Of a stretch of 64,000 nucleotides of DNA, positions 18,197 through 26,704 are shown one piece after another. This DNA comes from Marivirga aurantiaca (lineage in GTDB: Bacteria > Bacteroidota > Bacteroidia > Cytophagales > Cyclobacteriaceae): positions 124,001 to 188,000 of the forward strand of contig NZ_JAEQBW010000008.1 of NCBI RefSeq assembly GCF_016679925.1, read 5' to 3'. Each line of letters opens with the position of its first letter. The stretch's first letter is position 1. The notes below the pieces were generated by a model. The model did no database searches. It saw only the letters and a list, made by a program, of their open reading frames with translations, and was not told the origin of the DNA. A program made the position numbers and the translations under genes.

Positions 18197-19129
18197 GTGA
18201 ATACATTCTCCAAAAACAACCAAAACCATCTCCCTAATTTATTAGTTGCAGGAGTAGCAAAATCAGGAACTTCCTCTTTACATCAATATCTATCCCAGCA
18301 CTCCGAGATTTTTATGAGCAAGCGAAAGGAGCCTCGCTTCATCACCAGCCAGGTGATGGACTTTCCTATGGGAGGCCCTAAGGACCGTAAAGTGGAAAGC
18401 TGGTATATCAAGGATTTTGAATCCTATAAAAACCTTTTCTCAGAAGCGAAAGATGAAAGTATAAGAGGGGAGTCTAGTGCGGATACCTTTTATTTCTATG
18501 AAAAAACCATACCTGTTATCAAGCAATACCTGGGAGATCCAAAAATCATCATTATTTTACGAAATCCGGTAAGCAGGGCATTTTCAGCCTACCAGCATTT
18601 GAGACGTGACGAAAGGGAACACCTTTCTTTTGAGGAGGCACTAGAAGTAGAATACCAGCGAATAAGAGATAATTACGAATTAATTTACCATTATAAGGCG
18701 GTGAGCATGTACGCTGATGCGCTGACGGCTTTTCTGGATAATTTCAGTCATGTGAAAGTGGTGATTAACGAGGAACTTTCTGATAATCCACATGAGAATT
18801 TAAAAGAGATTTTTAATTTTTTAGGAGTGGAAAGCGAAGTTGAAGTAAATACTGCCACCCGATACAACCTGTCGGGTATCCCGCGTTTCCGGTACCTACA
18901 TGAAATGCTTTTTGAAGGGAAAAAATTCATGGATTATACAAGGCCGGTTGCCAGGTTTTTCTTTTCTGCAAAAACACGGAAGAAAATCTCCAGGACACTT
19001 ATGGAAAAAAATTTACAAAGAACCCACATTAATGAGCATACTAAAATTGAACTGATCGAATATTTTCGTGAAGACATTCAACGAACCGAAAAAATATTGA
19101 ACCGGAACTTAAGCCATTGGCTTTCTTGA
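18197..19129 (+). CDS. sulfotransferase family protein 2
   Basis: A 310-residue sulfotransferase. An in-frame stop at 18188 and the lack of any earlier ATG make GTG at 18197 the likely start. The PAPS 5'-loop is GVAKSGTSSLHQYLSQH near residue 18, and the 3'-phosphate site is IIIILRNPVSRAFSAYQHLR. The C-terminal half carries VKVVINEELSDNPHE and the terminal LNRNLSHWLS, parallel to the HWYKD end of the sulfotransferase at 15932, so they are distant paralogues. It probably sulfates a different sugar position of the same glycan. A beta-helix lipoprotein gene begins 69 bp after it on the same strand. Confidence 0.85.
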   Translation: MNTFSKNNQNHLPNLLVAGVAKSGTSSLHQYLSQHSEIFMSKRKEPRFITSQVMDFPMGGPKDRKVESWYIKDFESYKNLFSEAKDESIRGESSADTFYFYEKTIPVIKQYLGDPKIIIILRNPVSRAFSAYQHLRRDEREHLSFEEALEVEYQRIRDNYELIYHYKAVSMYADALTAFLDNFSHVKVVINEELSDNPHENLKEIFNFLGVESEVEVNTATRYNLSGIPRFRYLHEMLFEGKKFMDYTRPVARFFFSAKTRKKISRTLMEKNLQRTHINEHTKIELIEYFREDIQRTEKILNRNLSHWLS

Positions 19130-19198
19130 ACCAAAAAAAAACTACTCAACTTCATATAAAAAAGGAAAATCAATTTTTTTAACCATAATTTTTTTAAT

Positions 19199-20665
19199 AT
19201 GAAAACAGTAATTTTAGGAATACTCTTCCTCTCCTCATTCATTTATACAGGATGTTCTCAAGATATTGAGGCTGCGAATGAAATTAAATTGTCTGATATT
19301 TTTGCAGTAAACGGTTGCACCAGCCCTTTATCAGATAATTACGATCCTAATGCCACAGAAAATGATGGTACTTGTGCCCCTACTGATTGTTCCAAATGCG
19401 ATTTTTTTGTAGCTGTGTCCAATGAAAGCTTTGGTTTTGATGGTGAAGAACTGGGAGTAAAGCCCGGGGATATTATTTGCCTGGATGGATCCAGAACTTA
19501 TACCAGGCCTATTGCTTTTAAAAACATACAAGGAACTGCTGAGAATCCTGTACTGATTACTAACTGCAACGGACAAGCTAAAGTAGATTTGCCGGGACGC
19601 GCATATGCCATTTCAACCAATAATTGTCAGTTTTTCAGGATAACAGGCGCTGGCGATCCGGATGTAGAATATGGTATCAGTATTTCAAATGTCAGCTCAA
19701 AAGGACTTGATCTTAATAACTTGTCCAGTAATTTTGAGATAGATAGGCTGGAAATATCTAAAATTGGGTTTGCAGGCATTATGGCCAAAACAGACCCCAC
19801 ATGTGATGATGCTACTACCAGAGGTAATTTCACAATGCGTGATGTTTCCATTCATCATAATTATGTACATGATACTGATGGTGAGGGTTTTTATATAGGC
19901 AACTCCTTCTATGCCAATGGTAGAAATCTGGAATGTGGAAAAAGATTGCCCCATGACATCGTGGACATCAAAGTATATAGCAACATCTTTAGAAATACAG
20001 GATGGGAAGCCCTGCAAGTGGGTTGCGCTATCCAAGGTGCAGAAATTTATAATAATGATATTGAGAACTTTGGAATGGCCAATAAAAACGGGCAAAGAAA
20101 TGGTATCCAGATTGGAGAAGGTACCGGTGGGCTCTGTTATAATAACAGAATAGTAAATGGCAATGGCAATGGCATGAATGTGTTGGGATATGGCGACAAT
20201 ATTATCTTTAATAATTTGATTGTAGACGCCAAACGAAATGGTGTTTTTTGCGATGAAAGATATTCTCCGGGAGATGGTTTTAAGTTTTACAACAATACCA
20301 TTGTTAATCCGGGAATTGATGGGATCAAGATTTTATCCAAGAATTTATCGAATAAAATTTATAATAACATCATCGTAAATCCAGGCTTTTTTGATGAGTA
20401 TGAGAATGACAATAAATCCACAGAAGGAGAGGATGCCTATGTTAATCACAGACCTAATACGGAGGTGAAGAGTAATTACTTTACCAGAAACATTGAAGAT
20501 TTAAAATTTATCAATGCCAATCAAAAAAACTTCGATTTGTCTGCACAATCCCCTGCTATTGATTCCGGTAGAAATATCACTTCCTATGATATTATATATG
20601 ATTTATTGGGCCGGAACAGGTCTTCAGGAGATGGTATCGATATAGGAGCCTTTGAATCCCAATAA
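19199..20665 (+). CDS. lipoprotein with right-handed parallel beta-helix
   Basis: A 488-residue lipoprotein: the signal peptide ends in the lipobox IYTGC (Cys19). Residues 39-60 hold one copy of the Cys-bounded GCT..DNYDPNAT.NDGTC module that recurs in secreted Bacteroidota proteins. From about residue 100 the chain is a right-handed beta-helix with repeated turns such as GIQIGEGTGGLCYNN, NNLIV, FYNNTIVNPG and IYNNIIVNPG, typical of polysaccharide lyases, epimerases and glycan-binding proteins; the end DGIDIGAFE is the common beta-helix closing motif. No catalytic residues can be assigned. Position among glycan genes suggests that it cuts, epimerises or binds the polysaccharide in the periplasm or at the surface. 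Confidence 0.8.
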   Translation: MKTVILGILFLSSFIYTGCSQDIEAANEIKLSDIFAVNGCTSPLSDNYDPNATENDGTCAPTDCSKCDFFVAVSNESFGFDGEELGVKPGDIICLDGSRTYTRPIAFKNIQGTAENPVLITNCNGQAKVDLPGRAYAISTNNCQFFRITGAGDPDVEYGISISNVSSKGLDLNNLSSNFEIDRLEISKIGFAGIMAKTDPTCDDATTRGNFTMRDVSIHHNYVHDTDGEGFYIGNSFYANGRNLECGKRLPHDIVDIKVYSNIFRNTGWEALQVGCAIQGAEIYNNDIENFGMANKNGQRNGIQIGEGTGGLCYNNRIVNGNGNGMNVLGYGDNIIFNNLIVDAKRNGVFCDERYSPGDGFKFYNNTIVNPGIDGIKILSKNLSNKIYNNIIVNPGFFDEYENDNKSTEGEDAYVNHRPNTEVKSNYFTRNIEDLKFINANQKNFDLSAQSPAIDSGRNITSYDIIYDLLGRNRSSGDGIDIGAFESQ

Positions 20666-20666
20666 T

Positions 20667-21476
20667 TTAATAATGATAATTTCTGAATAAATAGTCAGTA
20701 TTGAATTTGATATGACGGTAAAAAAACCTTGCTGTGGCAATGGCAGGGTTTTTACTTCTTCTCCATCCTCTTTCCATCGTACTGGGCTCATCTTCGGTAT
20801 TTCCATGGTCGAATAGCTCCTTATAATTATTATAGAACAAGCCTTTCCCTTTTTTCTGCAGGAATGACATCATCATTCTGTATTCAGTTTGTTCCGGATT
20901 TTCATTTTCAGCATAACGGCCGAATTTCTCGAGAAATGAGGAACGTCTCAAATGAGGATGGTCACTGTAGTAATAAAACTTCCCATATCCCTTTAATCGT
21001 AAATTGAAGTGCATCAGAGAAAAGCCTTTGGCAAAAGGAGTTAGGTGAGGATAAGCCCCATAGGCATAGAGTCGGACAATGTCCAGGTGATCATCTTCCT
21101 GCATAAACTGATGGGCATTGGTGAGAGCTTCTTTCAGTCCGTTTTTTGGAGAGAAATCCTCTTGCACATACAATGTATAGGGAAGGGTGACGGCATCCTG
21201 GCCTTTATTGATGTTATTGCCCAAGCCTTTGTTTTGTACGGTTTTTACCAATGTAAAATTATGAAGAGCTTGTAAATTTTCAAGATGGTTCAGGTGCTCG
21301 GTTTTGCTTCCGTCATCCGATACTACTATTTCACCAAACTGAATGTCCAATGCCTGGAAATTCTTTAAGAGCCTTTCCAATGAGGCACTTCTGTTATAAT
21401 GAGTAATAAGCAAGGAGGTATTGTTGAACTGGTTCATTGGTTTGATTTTAGCTTTGGTTATTTTAAATAGAGACAA
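20667..21476 (-). CDS. GT2-like glycosyltransferase
   Basis: A 269-residue GT-A glycosyltransferase. It shows LLITHYNRSASLERLLKN, the nucleotide-binding IVVSDDGSK, NKGLGNNINKG, and VQEDFSP in place of the usual DxD. The acceptor half has HPHLRRSSFLEKFG and ENPEQTEYRM. A second possible start (MNQF) lies 13 codons in and removes a basic leader; I keep the first ATG without firm evidence. The gene converges with the lipoprotein gene 1 bp away, and its last codons contain a terminator-like hairpin. It leads into the GT2 and GT4 genes upstream on the same strand. The sugar is unknown. Confidence 0.78.
   Translation of the reverse strand: MSLFKITKAKIKPMNQFNNTSLLITHYNRSASLERLLKNFQALDIQFGEIVVSDDGSKTEHLNHLENLQALHNFTLVKTVQNKGLGNNINKGQDAVTLPYTLYVQEDFSPKNGLKEALTNAHQFMQEDDHLDIVRLYAYGAYPHLTPFAKGFSLMHFNLRLKGYGKFYYYSDHPHLRRSSFLEKFGRYAENENPEQTEYRMMMSFLQKKGKGLFYNNYKELFDHGNTEDEPSTMERGWRRSKNPAIATARFFYRHIKFNTDYLFRNYHY
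20722..20753 (+). terminator. terminator-like hairpin inside the end of the convergent gene
   Basis: AAAAACCTTGC (20722-20732) pairs with GCAGGGTTTTT (20743-20753) as an 11-bp stem with one T-G wobble and a 10-base loop; the T-run is part of the 3' arm. It lies about 57 bases past the stop of the rightward lipoprotein gene but within the last codons of the leftward GT2 gene, so the coding sequence may double as terminator. Confidence 0.5.
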
Positions 21477-21525
21477 GAGACAATTGCCTTGTTAAGTTGA
21501 TGGTTTTTAAAGTGTAAAGTTCATT

Positions 21526-22449
21526 CTACTTTTTGTTCATTTTTAATTTAGATTTTATCGTCTTTTTGTATTCTTCAGAACTCTTTTCAGTGTTTTCAGA
21601 TGTTTTTGTATCATGTGGTTCCGGGGTGGAGAAATAGTTTCTCATTCTTAACAGCTCTCTTAAAACCCTTTTCTGAATGGCTTTCATTATACTGCCATCT
21701 TTCTCCAGGTTTCTGTCGCTTGTCCATACACGTGCTTTTTTGCTACGAACAAGTTTCACTTTACCATATTTCATGAGATCAAAGCACATCCGGCCATCTT
21801 CTCCACGGATGTTTTTGGTAACAAATCCTTCTTTTAGGCCATGCGTCCTCCTGAAGCCCATGCTCATACCATAGGTGTTCAGGTAAGGTCTTTTAATATT
21901 TCTTAGTTCAATAATAAAATCTTTACCTAGCTCGTAAAGGAAATATTGCCAACGTTTGATGTTTTTATTTCCCAGGAAAGAATGCCGGCTATACACTACA
22001 GCCACATTATCTTTCATCAATGATTGATACATTTTATCAAGCCAGTTTCTCGGGTAGTAGCAATCTGCATCAGCAAGTAATATATATTCTCCCTTTGCTT
22101 TTTCTTGCGCCAGTTGCCTGCTCACTCCGCACCCCTGAACAGCCTGGAAATAATTGGTCACCCCCAATTCATCAAGAATTTGTTGGGTTTTATCTGTTGA
22201 GTTATTATTGACAACTATCACTTCAAAAGGAATATTTGTTACAGATCTGCTCAATGAATCCAGGCATCTTATGATATTCAACTCTTCATTCCATGCAGAT
22301 ATACAAACAGAAACCTTGGGTTCGTTGCTTGTACTATCATGAATCCTTCTTTTCAGTTCGTTAATAAACTGGTAAGAAACGTCAGATACTTTATGTGCTT
22401 TTAGGAGATCAGCGTTAATCCATTTCGGATTATTGAGTGTAAACACCAT
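21526..22449 (-). CDS. family 2 glycosyltransferase
   Basis: A 307-residue GT2 enzyme with the classical motifs KVSVCISAWNEELNI, VIVVNNNSTDKT, KGEYILLADADCYYP (the DxD) and IRGEDGRMCFDLMKYGK (catalytic acidic residues). It has no membrane segment. The C-terminal 40 residues are lysine- and serine-rich and look disordered. It probably adds one sugar to the lipid-linked repeat unit at the inner membrane face. The gene is followed after 49 bp by the GT2 gene at 20667 and preceded by the GT4-like gene 82 bp away, all leftward. Confidence 0.85.
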   Translation of the reverse strand: MVFTLNNPKWINADLLKAHKVSDVSYQFINELKRRIHDSTSNEPKVSVCISAWNEELNIIRCLDSLSRSVTNIPFEVIVVNNNSTDKTQQILDELGVTNYFQAVQGCGVSRQLAQEKAKGEYILLADADCYYPRNWLDKMYQSLMKDNVAVVYSRHSFLGNKNIKRWQYFLYELGKDFIIELRNIKRPYLNTYGMSMGFRRTHGLKEGFVTKNIRGEDGRMCFDLMKYGKVKLVRSKKARVWTSDRNLEKDGSIMKAIQKRVLRELLRMRNYFSTPEPHDTKTSENTEKSSEEYKKTIKSKLKMNKK

Positions 22450-22531
22450 TGATTAAATTATAAATTAAATAAATCAGATTCTTTATTGACCCTTTACCTT
22501 AAAGGAGCTTATGGAATATTCTACGGATGCT

Positions 22532-23728
22532 TTAGCCAATAGGAGGAGTGTATGGCGAAATAATTTCCCAAAACTGCTTGATCCTGTTAGGCCATGTGTT
22601 TTTTTTAGCCATATGGATTCTCTTTCCCACTTTAGTAGCACTGTTGCCTGCGATTTCTTTCTCTATCATTTCATTGAATTCATCATATTGTGTGGCTAAG
22701 GAAATGACCTCATTAAAACCCAGGATATCTTTTGAAAAAATGGTAGAGACAACTGGGATTCCCATAGCCAAATATTCATTTATTTTGAGGGGATAGATAT
22801 TTTTGGTTAAGTCATTACATCTAAAGGGAATAATGGCACAATCAGAATGTTGCAAGTATGCCGGCAATTGCTCTATTGGCTTGGGATCAACAAATTGTAT
22901 ATTTTCATATTCATTCAGTTTAGCCAATACTTCTTCTTTTAATGATACCGGGCCAATAATCACAAGGGTTCTATTGCTATGGCTTTTCAGGATGGACTTT
23001 ACCAATTCGATATCTGTTCGCTTATCCAGATGTCCGGTAAAAAGGATTATCTCAGTAGTGATACTGACTAATTCCTTTGGTTTTTCATATTGTTTTTCAT
23101 GGTCAAATATTTCCAGGTTTACAGCATTGGGCAAATAGAAAATATTTTGCGCGTGTTTTTCATTCTGTTTCTTCAACCTCAATGAAGTAGCCAGCGTTAA
23201 ATCCATCCCAGACATGATTTCCGGCTCCAGCCAAACCCCATGCTTCCTTATATAAGCTGATTCCGCAATATTGTCTACCGTGTAATAAATCGAGAGGATT
23301 GGATGGAGGTATTTACTATGATCAAAAAATGGATTAAAGGAGTTGATATATATATAATTGTCAATACCCGTGGCTTTTATGATCTTTTGTAATGAACTAA
23401 AAACAATTCTTTCATTAATGGCCTTAATGAAACGATAGAGCTTTCCTTTTGGAAGAAAATTCATGGGAATGACAGGTGGAAGATAAGCCGCAGTTAAGTT
23501 TTTATTTATCAGTACCGTATTTTCCCTTGAGGTACTTCTTCTTATTTTATCCCTTAAACTTTTGTTGTTGAAATTAAAGATCAAATCTTTCCAGGTCATG
23601 GGAGGATCTACATAGAGTACTTTGTTTTCCTTACTAAATTCTTCAGCCAGTGAAAAGGTTGTGGAAGAATAAGTACCATTCCACTTAGCCAAAGCGAATA
23701 TAATGATATTGCCTTTATTGATTTTCAA
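22532..23728 (-). CDS. GT4/GT1-type glycosyltransferase
   Basis: A 398-residue GT-B fold glycosyltransferase. The N-terminal domain starts IIIFALAKWNGTYSSTTFSLA and resembles TuaH-type teichuronic acid transferases; the C-terminal domain has ITTEIILFTGHLDKRTDIEL, LVIIGPV, VDPKPIEQLPAYLQHSDCAIIPF and the EX7E-like region YPLKINEYLAMGIPVVSTIFS. It is a cytosolic transferase, retaining by family. The donor is not predictable. It is upstream of the two GT2 genes and downstream of the TolC-like gene (135-bp gap). Confidence 0.82.
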   Translation of the reverse strand: MKINKGNIIIFALAKWNGTYSSTTFSLAEEFSKENKVLYVDPPMTWKDLIFNFNNKSLRDKIRRSTSRENTVLINKNLTAAYLPPVIPMNFLPKGKLYRFIKAINERIVFSSLQKIIKATGIDNYIYINSFNPFFDHSKYLHPILSIYYTVDNIAESAYIRKHGVWLEPEIMSGMDLTLATSLRLKKQNEKHAQNIFYLPNAVNLEIFDHEKQYEKPKELVSITTEIILFTGHLDKRTDIELVKSILKSHSNRTLVIIGPVSLKEEVLAKLNEYENIQFVDPKPIEQLPAYLQHSDCAIIPFRCNDLTKNIYPLKINEYLAMGIPVVSTIFSKDILGFNEVISLATQYDEFNEMIEKEIAGNSATKVGKRIHMAKKNTWPNRIKQFWEIISPYTPPIG

Positions 23729-23863
23729 AAGTTAAATGTATTAAAAGGTTTCTGTTTGGCAGCTTATTGTATGCCTTATTACCATTAAATTAGCCATTCC
23801 CAATCATTTCATGTTGGTTATTGTTGCTAAAATGTTAGTTGATGATGTACGCGATTTTTTGCT

Positions 23864-24568
23864 TTAATTCACATCTTCCAAAGGTATACCTATCATTTCT
23901 TCCAGTACTAATTTAGAGTTTTTCAAATCCCTTTCTGCTTGTAAAATGGTAATCCTCTTTTGGTTTAAATCGCTAAAACTGTTATTGTACCTTTCATAGG
24001 TTTCCTCGCCTTGTTCAAAATTTTCTTCAATAATAGTATGATTGGTTTCTGCATTGTCCATCGCCAACCGCTGTATTTTATAAACTTCTTCCAGCATTAC
24101 ATAGGTATTATAGGCCTGCAGTACATCTCTTCTTACCATTAACTTGAGAGAATTAACGGCATTTTCTGACATGTCTACACGGATTCTATATTGTTTGTTT
24201 CGTAAGGGATCGTTAAACAGTTCGCCTAATGCAAATGAAACACTAAAGTTGTATCGTGGCAAAAACTGTGATCTGTTTCGAATGTCCCTTGAGGGATCCA
24301 CATTAAATTCATTTAAATTACCCGACATGCGGAAATTTTCTATCCAGTTTCTTTTGGATAATTTGTAGTCAATTCTTGCGATTTCCACATCTTCCTTCAC
24401 ATTTTCATTAGAAGGATGATTGTTCCAGGCTAATTGTACCAGCTTTTCAGCAAACTCAATATCACGAGTATTATCTGGTAGTATAACCTTATTGTAATCA
24501 ACATTTTGTGCAAAAGATAGGGAGCAGGCTGTTAGAGAGAAAAATAGTAAAAGTTTCATTTGGTTCAT
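23864..24568 (-). CDS. half-length TolC-like periplasmic/outer-membrane protein
   Basis: A 234-residue protein with a signal peptide (SLTACSLSFAQN) and a single TolC-like alpha-helical repeat: AEKLVQLAWNNHPSNENV, a beta segment RYNFSVSFALGELF, and the long coiled helices from residue 120 to 225. Full TolC proteins have two such repeats and 400 or more residues, so this is either a natural half-size member or a truncated gene; the reading frame is clean and ends normally. It could be an accessory envelope component for export of the polysaccharide whose polymerase gene lies directly upstream. No OPX/Wza-type exporter is in this window. Confidence 0.65.
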   Translation of the reverse strand: MNQMKLLLFFSLTACSLSFAQNVDYNKVILPDNTRDIEFAEKLVQLAWNNHPSNENVKEDVEIARIDYKLSKRNWIENFRMSGNLNEFNVDPSRDIRNRSQFLPRYNFSVSFALGELFNDPLRNKQYRIRVDMSENAVNSLKLMVRRDVLQAYNTYVMLEEVYKIQRLAMDNAETNHTIIEENFEQGEETYERYNNSFSDLNQKRITILQAERDLKNSKLVLEEMIGIPLEDVN

Positions 24569-24666
24569 TTTTTGGTTAAGTAAAAATTATCATCCTTTCA
24601 GGATTTATAATGTTTTATCATTAATAGATTGTTTTAAAAGTATTTTTTTTTGGTTTCACATTATTG

Positions 24667-26088
24667 CTATGTCTCTTCCATTTCATCTATATCTTGTAAT
24701 TTTATCATCAGTGCATAGGTAGCAATTACCAGGATGTTAATAGGTTTTTGGAATAAAGCATCTTGTGCATAATGTGCCACAGACAAGCCAAGAAATGGAA
24801 CGATGTACATTATTGAATAGGTTTTCAGTAGAGAATCTTTTAAGTTAAAATAGTTTTTAATTCCTTTGATCACAATTGCCAGGTTTAGGCTCATTGCGAT
24901 AAGAAGGCCAATCCATCCCATCTCTAATGCTGTACGTAAATACCCGCTGTCCGGGTCATAATTTCCTGCTAAAGGATGTCCTCTCGAAAGTGCTAAACCG
25001 GAATTTCCTGCGGTATTCAATCCTCCGCCAATGGGATGGGTTTTCACATAGGCTTGCAACCTGATCCTTTTAGCATCCCTTACTGCCATGGAAGCATCCC
25101 CTTCAAATTCAAAGGTAGATCTCATTCGTTTAATAGGGCCACTATAGAACGGCCCCACCATTAAAATTATAAAAATCAGTACCAGCACGGAACTTCCTGC
25201 CAGAATTTTGGGATTTCGCAGATTGGCCACAATAAATAAAACAATACCTACTGCTACCATGGCATAAGCAGTTCTTGTGCCTGAAAATGACATGGCATAG
25301 AACATAAACATGGTCATTCCAAAATATAATGACTTTCTGGCGATAGAAAAAGGCCCAAAGCCCATCATCAAAGTAGCTAGTCCACAGAATCCGAGAAAAA
25401 GTCCATAGGCAGATGGATCGGAAAGAAAAGAGAACACCCTCATGTGGCCCCAAACATAATATAATCCCAATCTATTAGGGTCGGCTCTAAGCCATTTCCA
25501 CTCGAAATCACGCAAGCCAAAATACTCTTGAAACAAACCATAGGAGGCCACCAACATAGCTATGCTCATCCAGAGCACATTGAAATAAGCTACTCGCTTC
25601 TTGTTTTCAAAGAAGTGTATAAATACATAAAACAATAAGAAAAGTGTCATGAAACGGGCAGAGGTGACCCATGCGGCTATACTTACTGCGTTCGGATTGG
25701 CTATTTGTAAAATAAAATAAGCATAGAATATAAATTGGATGATCACAATCGGCTCATTTGTTTTCCACTGAAAACCCTTTTTGTTTCGGGCATTTACCAG
25801 GGTGGACAAGAAAGTTAGTAAAATGATAAGGTCATATGCAATTCCATAGGGGATGTGAACATTAATGATTTTACCCAGCACAAACATGCTGCAACCATAG
25901 ATAAAAAGCAGGTATACGCCAAATTGAAAGTTTGCTAAAGTAAGCCCAACCACAAATATTGAGAGCACCGTCAGAATGATAAAGGGAGCCACCATATAGG
26001 TAGTTTGCACCATTATAAAGGGAATGGCAACTGATACCATTAATAAAAAAAGGAGTAGAAGAATCTTTTTACGATCGAGCGAAATCAT
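24667..26088 (-). CDS. O-antigen ligase / Wzy-like polymerase
   Basis: A 473-residue membrane protein of about twelve helices. The large periplasmic loop holds KRMRSTFEFEG...AVRDAKRIRLQ and HPLAGNYDPDSGYLRTALEMGWIG, which match the O-antigen ligase/polymerase superfamily, and SGTRTAYAMVAVGI precedes it. It polymerises or ligates undecaprenyl-linked repeats at the periplasmic face. A small membrane protein gene ends 6 bp before its start, so the two are probably cotranscribed. Which of ligase or Wzy it is cannot be decided by sequence; lack of a lipid A-core locus nearby favours exopolysaccharide polymerase. Confidence 0.8.
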   Translation of the reverse strand: MISLDRKKILLLLFLLMVSVAIPFIMVQTTYMVAPFIILTVLSIFVVGLTLANFQFGVYLLFIYGCSMFVLGKIINVHIPYGIAYDLIILLTFLSTLVNARNKKGFQWKTNEPIVIIQFIFYAYFILQIANPNAVSIAAWVTSARFMTLFLLFYVFIHFFENKKRVAYFNVLWMSIAMLVASYGLFQEYFGLRDFEWKWLRADPNRLGLYYVWGHMRVFSFLSDPSAYGLFLGFCGLATLMMGFGPFSIARKSLYFGMTMFMFYAMSFSGTRTAYAMVAVGIVLFIVANLRNPKILAGSSVLVLIFIILMVGPFYSGPIKRMRSTFEFEGDASMAVRDAKRIRLQAYVKTHPIGGGLNTAGNSGLALSRGHPLAGNYDPDSGYLRTALEMGWIGLLIAMSLNLAIVIKGIKNYFNLKDSLLKTYSIMYIVPFLGLSVAHYAQDALFQKPINILVIATYALMIKLQDIDEMEET

Positions 26089-26094
26089 TTTTTA

Positions 26095-26238
26095 TTAAGG
26101 AATGAGGCTAATTTTTAAAAAAATGACCAGATATACCAGAACTACATAAAGGATACAAAGGAATATATTGATATTCTTCACTGTATTGTTTTCCCGGGTT
26201 TCCTCATGCTTTAAATTATCTTTGGATTTTTTAATCAT
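26095..26238 (-). CDS. small single-pass membrane protein, 47 residues
   Basis: A 47-codon frame starts with ATG at 26238 and stops with TAA at 26095, six bases before the start of the polymerase gene on the same strand. The product has a charged N-terminal half (MIKKSKDNLKHEETREN) and one membrane helix of about 20 residues (NIFLCILYVVLVYLVIFLK). The close spacing and clean topology argue for a real gene cotranscribed with the polymerase. Its role is unknown; a small partner of the polymerase is a guess. Confidence 0.5.
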   Translation of the reverse strand: MIKKSKDNLKHEETRENNTVKNINIFLCILYVVLVYLVIFLKISLIP

Positions 26239-26287
26239 AATATAAAATCAGCTTTTTTCTCCATATTTAAATATCTAATAAACTATC

Positions 26288-26375
26288 AATGTCGTTTAGT
26301 TAAGACAGTACTCCTTCTCTCCTCGGAGAAGGATGGAAGGTTGAGGTATCAATAAAAGCTTCACTAAACGACATT
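26288..26375. mobile_element. MITE-like element with 13-bp perfect terminal inverted repeats
   Basis: AATGTCGTTTAGT (26288-26300) and ACTAAACGACATT (26363-26375) are perfect inverted repeats bounding 88 bp with no coding capacity. Inside is a second hairpin, CCTTCTC / GAGAAGG with a 6-base loop. The form is that of a miniature inverted-repeat element or a REP/BIME-like unit. The rest of the gap (26376-26704) is AT-rich and shows nothing further. Confidence 0.55.
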
Positions 26376-26704
26376 TAATAAGCTATTCTAATTAAGGCCT
26401 TGGTTACAATCTTTACGTTACTAATGAAATGATGTATCCAGTTTTGGCTTTAAATTTCTTATACGGAATTTTTCTTCACGCAAATACCTTTTAGTTAAAT
26501 ATTACGATTCCAATTATGAATAAGTTTTTTGTGATTTTTCCTGAATAAGTAGGATCAAGCGTTTTTATTGATTTTTTAAGCTTAAAGTTAACATTCAAAA
26601 AGGGTAAATATTTTCAACTGGCTTGGTGAAGTATTTGTTAGCTGGCAAATTGATTTCACTAAGCATTCGGATTTATTTCAAAAAAATAATTGAACTTTGA
26701 AAAA

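Noticed and set aside
26690-26704. TTG start for the membrane-anchored protein
   Set aside because: An ATG five codons later directly precedes the membrane helix and is the more usual start.
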